Positions 21,892-28,556 of a stretch of DNA of 44,869 nt are shown here, piece after piece (the first letter of the stretch is position 1; every line of letters starts with the position of its first letter). The notes below the pieces were generated by a model, which saw nothing but the letters and a program-made list of their open reading frames with translations, was not told where the DNA came from and searched no databases. The stretch covers positions 1-44,869 of the forward strand of contig JBBDWM010000007.1 of assembly GCA_040902845.1 (NCBI GenBank), in the 5' to 3' direction. A program made the translations under genes and the position numbers. Source of the DNA: JALYNX01 sp040902845 (GTDB lineage Bacteria; Actinomycetota; Acidimicrobiia; Spongiisociales; ZC4RG35).

Positions 21892-23979
21892 ATGGCCAAC
21901 CATTCAGAGCTCAGGGTCCACGGCGTTTCGGGCACGCCACCCCAGGACATGCTCTACCTGGGCCCGGTCACCTACGACCAGAGCGACCGCAAGGCTCTCG
22001 TCTACGAAACCAACAAGGACCCCTTCGACGTCAAGGCATTCCACTGGGGCAGCCTCACCGCCGGTTCGTCGGTGACCGCACTCTGGATTCTCCTTGCCCC
22101 CTTCGCCTTGGCCAATGCCGCAGGCTGGATGACAGACCGATCCAATTCGTGGAGCCGGGCCTTTGGCCGTCTCGCCGGGCTCTCGATAACGGGCCTCTTC
22201 TTCGTCCAGATCTCTCACATGGGCTTGGACATCCCCTACAACGCCCTAGCTGTGGACGGGGCAAACAACGGTCAGGTGGTTGCGATTTTTCTCGGACTGG
22301 CGGCGCTCCTCACCGGCGGGCTGGCCATGATCACGACCCAGTCCCATTTCCGTCGCTTCACCGTCGTCGAGAAGCTGAAACTCGGTTTCTCACCGTTTCC
22401 TACGCACATGCTCCCCCCCGAATACTGGAAGAAGGGCGCCCCCGAGACGCAGTGGGATGATCCCGCCCGGGGAGCTTCACTCCGTCAAACCTCGATGTGG
22501 CAGCCCCATGCCATCCTGCACCGTTTGAGCCGGCTTCATCTGGCGGCGGGCCTGGTGGTGCTGGCCCTGGTCGTGGCCTACGGCTTGGAGGCCCCAGGTC
22601 TTCGGCTTTGGAGTCAAATAGGCGTCGGCGTGGTCGCGTTGTTGACGCTGCTCACCACCTGGGCTCCCTCGTCAATGGTGACCCGGTGGGGAACGGCACT
22701 CGCCCCGGTCGCGGCGTTGATCCTTGCCGGTTGGGCAGCCCTTGATATCGCTGGCGCCGACCTGACCAAGGACAGCCTTTCTGCCTCGGGGGAAATGACC
22801 TTCCTGGTCGCCGTGGTCCTCGCTGCCTCCGCCGCCCTCGGCGTCTTAGGCGAGTGGGTTGCCGGGTTCAGGACAGCCCAGGGCTGGCGGTCTCTGCGCA
22901 ACGGTTGGGTACCGCTCGGCGTGCTCGCCATCGCCGCCCTCCTCGGAGCCAGTCTGGGCATGACCGGCGCCCTTCTCGTCGAGGATTGGACCTCTCGGGA
23001 CCAGGTCGAATCCAAGATCCTCGCCCAGGGGGGCGGCTGGGTTGCGGTGGCCATGCTCGGGTTGGGCCTCGGGCTCGGTGTGGTGTGGATGTTCAACTCA
23101 TTCCGTCCTCTCTCCATGAACCAAACGGTGCCGGGCCTCGAAGAGGCGGCCCCGGAGTCCCGAACCAGACGTTCGGTGCTCCGCGCACGGTCCCTATTCG
23201 GATCGGGCGGCATCTACGGTCTGGGGGTGGGCATCGTCGCCTGGGCTATGGCCTGTCGATTCCCGGCCGCGTGCGACGCCAAACGCCTTTCTGAGGCCTC
23301 GTGGCATTGGGCCGAAGGTTGGGAGGTCGAGCTGTTCGGGCTCAGTTTCGACCTGGGAAGGCTTACTGGGGTGGCCAAGCTGGTGATGGTGGTTGGTCCC
23401 GCCTTCTTCATCTTCCGGTCGGTCGCCGGCGGGTTCCTCAGAGGACAGGACGCACGCCGTCAGGTGAGCATCCTTTGGGATATCGGCTCCTTCTGGCCAC
23501 GGTGGCATCATCCTCTGGGACCTCCGGCCTATTCACCGAACGCGGTGCAGCGTCTCAAAGACGAGTTGACGACCCGTGAGCCGACGGTCCTCGGCGCCCA
23601 TTCCCAAGGATCTCTGATCGGGGTGGTGGCCCTAGACCAGCTCGCCGCCGAACATGCCCCGCGGACCTTCTTGACCTATGGATCACAAATCGGCATCCTC
23701 TACCCACTCCTCTTCCCCACTGTCGGGATCGACGAACTGGTCGCCCAGGTCAAGAACAAGCTGGGCGGGCGCTGGGTCAACCTGTGGCGTCGCAGCGACC
23801 CGATCGGCGGCCAATACGTGGATGGACTTGGGCTTGCGAATTGGCACGTGAGCACGGGTTCAGGACATTCCCGCTATGAGCTGACACCCGAATACTGTCA
23901 GGCACGTCTCTCCCTGATCGCCGACGATCTCGACCGTCCCGATGACCGGTCCATCGCAGGCTGCTGGCAGGCCCCCTGA
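21892..23979 (+). CDS. Polytopic membrane protein with lipase-like catalytic triad
   Basis: This 695-aa protein begins with a soluble segment (ELRVHGVSGTPPQDML) that looks like the first strand and HG oxyanion motif of an alpha/beta hydrolase. About nine to ten hydrophobic helices follow between residues 55 and 520. The rest of the hydrolase then resumes: nucleophile elbow GAHSQGS (Ser near 571), Asp in RRSDPIGG (near 637) and His in GHSRYELT (near 659), in triad order and plausible spacing. The reading is a hydrolase domain split by a membrane domain, perhaps acting on lipids at the inner face. A GGGGGAC sequence precedes the ATG. I do not recognise a named family. Confidence 0.75.
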   Translation: MANHSELRVHGVSGTPPQDMLYLGPVTYDQSDRKALVYETNKDPFDVKAFHWGSLTAGSSVTALWILLAPFALANAAGWMTDRSNSWSRAFGRLAGLSITGLFFVQISHMGLDIPYNALAVDGANNGQVVAIFLGLAALLTGGLAMITTQSHFRRFTVVEKLKLGFSPFPTHMLPPEYWKKGAPETQWDDPARGASLRQTSMWQPHAILHRLSRLHLAAGLVVLALVVAYGLEAPGLRLWSQIGVGVVALLTLLTTWAPSSMVTRWGTALAPVAALILAGWAALDIAGADLTKDSLSASGEMTFLVAVVLAASAALGVLGEWVAGFRTAQGWRSLRNGWVPLGVLAIAALLGASLGMTGALLVEDWTSRDQVESKILAQGGGWVAVAMLGLGLGLGVVWMFNSFRPLSMNQTVPGLEEAAPESRTRRSVLRARSLFGSGGIYGLGVGIVAWAMACRFPAACDAKRLSEASWHWAEGWEVELFGLSFDLGRLTGVAKLVMVVGPAFFIFRSVAGGFLRGQDARRQVSILWDIGSFWPRWHHPLGPPAYSPNAVQRLKDELTTREPTVLGAHSQGSLIGVVALDQLAAEHAPRTFLTYGSQIGILYPLLFPTVGIDELVAQVKNKLGGRWVNLWRRSDPIGGQYVDGLGLANWHVSTGSGHSRYELTPEYCQARLSLIADDLDRPDDRSIAGCWQAP

Positions 23980-24030
23980 GCCTCCGATCGGAAGTTGCCG
24001 GCTTCCACCCACTACACTGATTGGCACAGC

Positions 24031-24047
24031 GCACGCCTGATGCGTGC
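24031..24047 (+). terminator. Hairpin in the leader of the RRM gene
   Basis: GCACGC, loop CTGAT and GCGTGC form a 6-bp stem, followed by a CT-rich stretch (CCCTTTCTT). It lies 52 nt after the membrane-protein stop and 149 nt before the RRM start. It may be a weak terminator for the former or a leader hairpin of the latter. A TACACT box at 24013-24018 could start a leader of about 170 nt that includes it. Confidence 0.3.
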
Positions 24048-24195
24048 TGCGCCCTTTCTTCGCTCCTGTCGTTCCGTCGGGTGAAGACGCCGCAGGTCCC
24101 ATGCCAGACCCCGCTCCCCAGAACGAGGCTCTCGCAAGGTGATCTGTGGGGCGTTTGGAAATCAGACGGTTCGAGCTTCCAAGAAGGAGCAGTAC

Positions 24196-24450
24196 ATGGC
24201 AACCAACATCTATGTCGGAAATCTGACGTTCAACACGAACTCAGCCGACCTCGAGAACCTCTTCTCCCAGCACGGCACCGTAAGCAAGGCTCAGGTGGTC
24301 ACCGATCGTGACACCGGCCGCTCGCGCGGGTTCGGCTTCGTCGAGATGGATTCGTCAGACGCCGCCCAAAAGGCAATCGAAGCGTTGAATGGCAAGGACG
24401 TCGATGGGCGCCAGCTCACGGTGAACCTGGCCAAAGAGCGTTCTCGTTGA
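24196..24450 (+). CDS. RRM-type RNA-binding protein
   Basis: This 84-aa protein is a single RNA-recognition motif with RNP2 (IYVGNL, residues 4-9) and RNP1 (RGFGFVEM, near 44-51) both intact, like cyanobacterial and other bacterial Rbp proteins. It would bind single-stranded RNA and may act as a chaperone, often in cold response. The frame continues upstream, but the ATG at 24196 begins the family sequence and has AAGGAG 7 nt before it. The leader of about 215 nt is the longest gene-free 5' region next to an ordinary gene here, and may hold regulation. Confidence 0.93.
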   Translation: MATNIYVGNLTFNTNSADLENLFSQHGTVSKAQVVTDRDTGRSRGFGFVEMDSSDAAQKAIEALNGKDVDGRQLTVNLAKERSR

Positions 24451-24587
24451 TAAAAGCAGTCCCCAAGCCCAAGCGCGGCGACTTCAAACCCAAGACGGAT
24501 CGCTGCAACGGCTGCGGGCACCCCTTCAAGGAGCACCGCCAATCCATGTGCACCGTGCCCCGCTGCAAATGTGAGGGCCGCTCCTAG
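24447..24587 (+). CDS. 46-aa Cys-rich putative zinc microprotein
   Basis: An open frame starting with TTG overlaps the RRM stop codon (TTGA, 3 nt shared) and encodes 46 residues. It opens with a basic stretch (KAVPKPKRGDFKPK) followed by CNGCGHPFKEH and CTVPRCKC. Five Cys (20, 23, 35, 40, 42) and His 25 and 30 could bind zinc. Coding-like codon use, the overlap and a clean stop suggest a real gene translated with the RRM protein, probably another nucleic-acid-binding partner. No family recognised. Confidence 0.6.
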   Translation: MIKAVPKPKRGDFKPKTDRCNGCGHPFKEHRQSMCTVPRCKCEGRS

Positions 24588-24660
24588 GGCTGGCTGAACC
24601 TTCGGTAGGTCTGTCCGACCTCGCTCTACCCTGTCAACTTGGTCGAAACGGAGGTGAGCG

Positions 24661-26523
24661 ATGCGGGCGATCGTTCTCGTCAAACAGGTGCCGGACGTAC
24701 GGGTCGGCTCCGTCGCTATGCGGCCCGACGGGACTATTGACCGCAGCTCCGCTGCCGCGATCACCAACCCGGCCGATCTGCATGCGCTGGAGGCTGCACT
24801 GCAGTTGGCCGACGAGGTATGGGCGGTCTCGATGGGTCCGAGCCGGGCGGAGTCGACCCTACGCGAGGCGATTGCGCTCGGAGCGCATCGTGGGGTTCTC
24901 CTCACCGATCGTCTCTTCGCCGGCTCCGATACCTGGGCAACAGCAAACGCCCTGTCAGCAGCCATCCGCCATCTCGGTGGCGCCGATCTGGTGCTGGGCG
25001 GAATCACTGCTCTCGACGGCGAGACCGGCCATGTCGGGCCTCAAGTTGCCCAGCGGCTAGGTCTCCCTCAAGCCACCGGCTGCGAGGACCTGAGCATCGA
25101 GGACGGGAGGCTCTTCGCTCGCCGCATCATCGAGGGCGGATACGAGCTCCTTTCGCTGCCGTTGCCCGCCCTCGCCACCGTGGCCGAAACCGGTTTTCTC
25201 CCCCGTTATCCGACACTGCCTGGGCGGCGCCGTGCGGCCGAGGCGGAGATCACGGTACTCAGCGCCGCCGACCTTGGTCTGGACGCCGGCACGGTCGGGC
25301 TGAACGCCTCACCCACGAAGGTGGCCCATATGGAGCTCGTACCGATGCCCAAGATGGACTGTCGTTTCGTCGATGATGAGTTCACCTATGACGGGCTGAT
25401 CGCCGAGCTCCTTTCCCTCGCCTCGCCGGCTCCGGTTTCTGAGCCTGCTCCGGTGGTCGTCGGCGCCGAGCCCGCGATGGAGCATGCGGTGATCGACGAA
25501 CCCAAGGTGTGGGTGGTTGGTGAGACACGAGACGGTCTGCTTGCTGAGGTCTCGGCGGAGCTTCTAACCCAGGCGGTCAGGCTGGCGTCTCATCTCGGAG
25601 GAGGTGTCGCCGCACTCCTGATCGGTTCTGGCCTGGATCAAGCAGCCGAGGAAGCAGCCCGATTCGGCGCCGATCTCGTGTTGGTGGCGGAGGATGATCG
25701 ACTGGCCAGCTATAGGGGACTGCCTGAAGCCCGGATCTTGGCGGTAGCCGCCGCGGAACGCCAGCCCGAGGTCATCCTTCTCGGAGCCACCACGACAGGA
25801 CGAGACCTGGCTCCGCGAGTCGCAGCCATGCTCGACACTGGGATCGCCGCCGACTGCACCGACCTGTACATCGCCGACTGGCAACACCGGGGGACTACGT
25901 ATCCGAGCCTGCTGCATCAGGTTCGTCCCGCCATGGCGGGAGGTGTCCTCGCCACCTGTCTGTGTCCGGAAAAACGTCCCCAGATCGCCACGGTGCGGCC
26001 GGGTGTTTTCCCTGTTACCCATCATCAACGGGCCTTGCGCAAGCAGCTGCTCACGGTGCAATTGGAGCCGGGAGACTTCGCCGTCGAGGTGTTGGAACGC
26101 AGCCTGCAGCGGACCGACGTCGGTCTTCGCGACGCCGAGGTCATTGTGGCCGGTGGGGCCGGATGCAATGCTTCGAACTGGCATCTCATCGATGAGCTCG
26201 CCACTCATCTGGGGGGTCGAGTCGCAGCGACGAGGGCCGCGGTTGAGGCGGGACTCGCACCGCGCTCGCTCCAGGTGGGACAGACTGGAATGACGGTGCG
26301 TCCCAGGCTCTACGTCGCCTGTGGTATCTCCGGAGCGCTCCAGCACGTCGTCGGAATGAAAGCGTCCCGAACGATCCTGGCAATCAATCGCGACTCAGAC
26401 GCCGCCATCTTCCGATTCGCCCAGTACGGAATCGTCGACGACGTCACAGTGGCATTGCCCAAACTCATCTCGGCGTTCGCTCGGTATTCAGGTGAACCCC
26501 CTCTAGCCAGGGGCGGACCGTGA
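24661..26523 (+). CDS. Fused electron transfer flavoprotein, beta-alpha
   Basis: In this 620-aa protein both ETF subunits are joined. Residues 1 to about 255 are ETF-beta (MRAIVLVKQVPD, GGITALDGETGHVGPQVAQR, AETGFLPRYPTLPGRRRA). A Pro/Ala linker follows, then ETF-alpha from about 280, with its FAD-binding C-terminal domain (GQTGMTVRPRLYVACGISG near 540, AINRDSDAAIF near 578). ETF carries electrons from dehydrogenases to ETF-quinone oxidoreductase or ferredoxin. A strong GGAGG precedes the ATG. No FixC, FixX or acyl-CoA dehydrogenase gene is adjacent. Immediately downstream the region changes to a repeat and mobile-type genes, which may have displaced former partners. Confidence 0.93.
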   Translation: MRAIVLVKQVPDVRVGSVAMRPDGTIDRSSAAAITNPADLHALEAALQLADEVWAVSMGPSRAESTLREAIALGAHRGVLLTDRLFAGSDTWATANALSAAIRHLGGADLVLGGITALDGETGHVGPQVAQRLGLPQATGCEDLSIEDGRLFARRIIEGGYELLSLPLPALATVAETGFLPRYPTLPGRRRAAEAEITVLSAADLGLDAGTVGLNASPTKVAHMELVPMPKMDCRFVDDEFTYDGLIAELLSLASPAPVSEPAPVVVGAEPAMEHAVIDEPKVWVVGETRDGLLAEVSAELLTQAVRLASHLGGGVAALLIGSGLDQAAEEAARFGADLVLVAEDDRLASYRGLPEARILAVAAAERQPEVILLGATTTGRDLAPRVAAMLDTGIAADCTDLYIADWQHRGTTYPSLLHQVRPAMAGGVLATCLCPEKRPQIATVRPGVFPVTHHQRALRKQLLTVQLEPGDFAVEVLERSLQRTDVGLRDAEVIVAGGAGCNASNWHLIDELATHLGGRVAATRAAVEAGLAPRSLQVGQTGMTVRPRLYVACGISGALQHVVGMKASRTILAINRDSDAAIFRFAQYGIVDDVTVALPKLISAFARYSGEPPLARGGP

Positions 26524-26573
26524 CCCGGTCGAGCGTATCCTGCATCTCGGTTGCCAAAAGGGCGGTCCCACCC

Positions 26574-26627
26574 GGTTTTCAACCGCGTTTCCAACCCATC
26601 CCGCCCTCGTGGGGTTGGTTGGAAACT
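26574..26627. repeat. 54-bp hairpin repeat, copy 1
   Basis: It begins GGTTTTCAACC, itself a small hairpin, and continues with a 10-bp palindrome GTTTCCAACC ... GGTTGGAAAC. It is identical to 42094-42147 except for one base (G at 26614, A at 42134). The sequences outside both edges of the repeat differ, so its ends are sharp. It lies 198 nt downstream of the 3' end of a minus-strand gene. It could be a mobile-element end or a portable terminator. Confidence 0.85.
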
Positions 26628-26754
26628 CCCTAACGGGCGCCTGACTAGGGCTTTTCCTGGGGCGGGAATGAAAGTCCGGAACGCGACTCATCGATTCTTG
26701 GAACGCGAAACGACCTTAATCAGAACACGGAGGTCCGAGTTGATTCGCAACCTT

Positions 26755-26822
26755 TGCATTGGGTTCGTTTTTTCAGGAGCCGCGTTCAGCGCTGGTGCAC
26801 TGGGTTCGTTTTTTCAGAAGCC
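26755..26822. repeat. Two 27-bp direct repeats beyond a gene end
   Basis: Copies at 26755-26781 and 26796-26822 share TGCA(T/C)TGGGTTCGTTTTTTCAG and end in (G/A)AGCC, 41 bp apart start to start. Each contains a T6 run on the plus strand. The second copy ends 3 nt short of the stop codon of the minus-strand gene at 26825. A weaker third match (CTGGGTTCGG) lies inside the end of that gene. Confidence 0.75.
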
Positions 26823-26824
26823 CG

Positions 26825-27730
26825 TCAGTCCGCTGGGTTCGGTTCCCGAAGAGCTGGTAGCTGTCGCTTCTGAAGTTCTGTGTACTCCTTTGTCATCTCA
26901 GTGAGTTCCTTGCGGATCCGGGCAAAATACTTGAACTGCAAGTCCATCGGCTCGCTCATGATCCGACTCGCCGCCCTCTCCTCTTCCAATCCAAGTACCT
27001 CCTCGAGTTCTCGCTCGAAACGGGTCGCGAGGCGATGTGCCCACACCAGGGCTCTCGTCTCGTCCGGCCAGTGGTGCGCTAGGAGCGACTCGAACGCCTT
27101 CATCCAATCGGCGTCACTCTCTGGCTCCTTGGTGTCGTCCCAGAGGCCCTCGATCACGACCCTCGGATTAGGGCCATAGAACCGGACCAGCGTGGCGAAC
27201 GTCGGGAAGTCAGCCTCCTCATCGGACACCTCCCCCTTCAAGTAGTCGTGAAGTAGCCAGGCGCTCTGCGTCTGCGCTTCACGAAGCGGTTCGGATCCGA
27301 CGCCGGCCTCGTAGTCGAGGTTCGCCATTCGGGACGCCCCGACGATCCGAGCGACGCTCCAGCGTTCCAGCCGATCAAACGAGATCATCAACATCGCGAG
27401 CCGGGTTGCCGTCGCATATTCGAAGGCATCTCGAGGTGCCAGCGACTCAATGAGATCGTCCAACTTCGCTACGAACTCCTCACGGTCCTCAGCGAACGGG
27501 CCGAACGTGATCGGCTCCACAGTGGCAACGAAGATCCCATGCTTCGTCGCATTCTTCGAAGACCTCGCCTTACCTTCCCGGGTCCGCGGCCCGGTTGACC
27601 GTGGGGCGTTCCTCCGATTCGCTTCCAACCGCCTCGCCGAAACCCCGGACGGACCTTCCGACCGAATGTCGCCCGTTTCCAGCGTGGAACCTGGCGGATC
27701 GGTCCGATCCTCTTCAGGATGACGTGTCAT
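26825..27730 (-). CDS. Unknown protein with STGPRT/GKARSS N-terminal motif
   Basis: This is a 301-aa soluble protein. Near residue 35 it has the motif RRNAPRSTGPRTREGKARSS, continuing KNATKHGI, which recurs in many multi-copy bacterial proteins of unknown role, often in mobile regions. The rest is helical and acidic, with a C-terminal coiled-coil-like segment. I chose the ATG at 27730 because AGGAG lies 5 nt upstream; a longer frame starts at 27772. Its strong ribosome-binding site contrasts with the leaderless host genes. A 26-bp motif lies upstream and a 54-bp hairpin repeat downstream, the same bracket that surrounds the terminase pair at 42-44.7 kb. Confidence 0.75.
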   Translation of the reverse strand: MTRHPEEDRTDPPGSTLETGDIRSEGPSGVSARRLEANRRNAPRSTGPRTREGKARSSKNATKHGIFVATVEPITFGPFAEDREEFVAKLDDLIESLAPRDAFEYATATRLAMLMISFDRLERWSVARIVGASRMANLDYEAGVGSEPLREAQTQSAWLLHDYLKGEVSDEEADFPTFATLVRFYGPNPRVVIEGLWDDTKEPESDADWMKAFESLLAHHWPDETRALVWAHRLATRFERELEEVLGLEEERAASRIMSEPMDLQFKYFARIRKELTEMTKEYTELQKRQLPALREPNPAD

Positions 27731-27782
27731 CTCAACTCCTATCTCTTGAGCTCGCCCTTTGCGAGCTCTCACCCCTTACGTA

Positions 27783-27808
27783 GGAGATTGACCACATCAG
27801 ACAGTGTC
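27783..27808. repeat. 26-bp boundary motif, copy 1
   Basis: GGAGATTGACCACATCAGAC followed by AGTGTC matches 44675-44700 at 23 of 26 positions. Similarity extends weakly towards the gene (GTAA, then GGTG on the gene strand) and stops abruptly on the outer side. It lies 52 nt upstream of the 301-aa gene. It may be an element end or a shared promoter. GACAGTGTC alone recurs near 28169. Confidence 0.65.
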
Positions 27809-28556
27809 GCCTGAAAGGATTTCGGCCGTCGCACCTACTCGTCAATGCTCGCAGGTCTCTAATGGTCAGCTAGAACGAGGAGGCGAGCCCAGAGATCCCC
27901 TTCCATGCCGCTGTTGTCGACAGCCAGCACCTCTTCGCAGCTGGGACCGGTTGCGTCCCTGCTACCGCGGCGCTCTCCCACCGCTTCGGTTTCACCGTGA
28001 CGCTCCCTCTCGCCATGACCATCATCCAGGTGGCTTCTTCAGACGGCCGAACGTCAGACCCCGGGCCGCCAAGGCCTGACACTCTTTCCTCGCCTCTCAC
28101 TTCGAATTCCTTCCGGACCGGCGAACATCACCAGTTCACTTCTTAGGTCCGGAGATTTCGCCACCCCGACAGTGTCACCGATGGAAAGCGGCGAAAATGT
28201 GCCTGAGAGCGATCGAGACCGAGATCGTGAGATGAGAATGCTCCAGGTCAGATTCGATGATCTCCACGAAGCCTATCGGTCATCTAAATGCGCACCTAGC
28301 CCGTAACGCAAGAGATCCGTCAAGTGAGAAGCCGCTCGACGTTAGATGAACAAACCAAGTCATTACCGGTTCAGACCTTCATCACGCAACAGACTGGGAT
28401 TGGGTGGTTGCCGAGATCGGGAGACGAGACTCGCTCGAACCCGGGCTCGGCCTATCCGACGTACATGACCGGGTCCTACACGAGGTGCGATCGTTGGTCG
28501 ACCTCTAGGGCAGACAAGCCGGGTACCAGAGCCTGACCTCGCCGGTCGAGTTCACG
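27809..28556. other. Gap of about 750 bp without a confident gene
   Basis: No frame here shows a convincing start, ribosome-binding site and coding pattern together. Two stretches look like decayed coding sequence: a plus-strand open stretch around 27880-28140, and another at 28328-28508 ending ...VHDRVLHEVRSLVDL before a TAG. GACAGTGTC at about 28169 repeats the core of the 27783 motif. The 3' part must hold the promoter of the large glucan-synthase-like gene, but I cannot place it. Confidence 0.4.

Noticed and set aside
26574..26627. CRISPR-like palindromic repeat
   Set aside because: There are only two copies in the window, 15.5 kb apart, with no spacer array and no cas gene.
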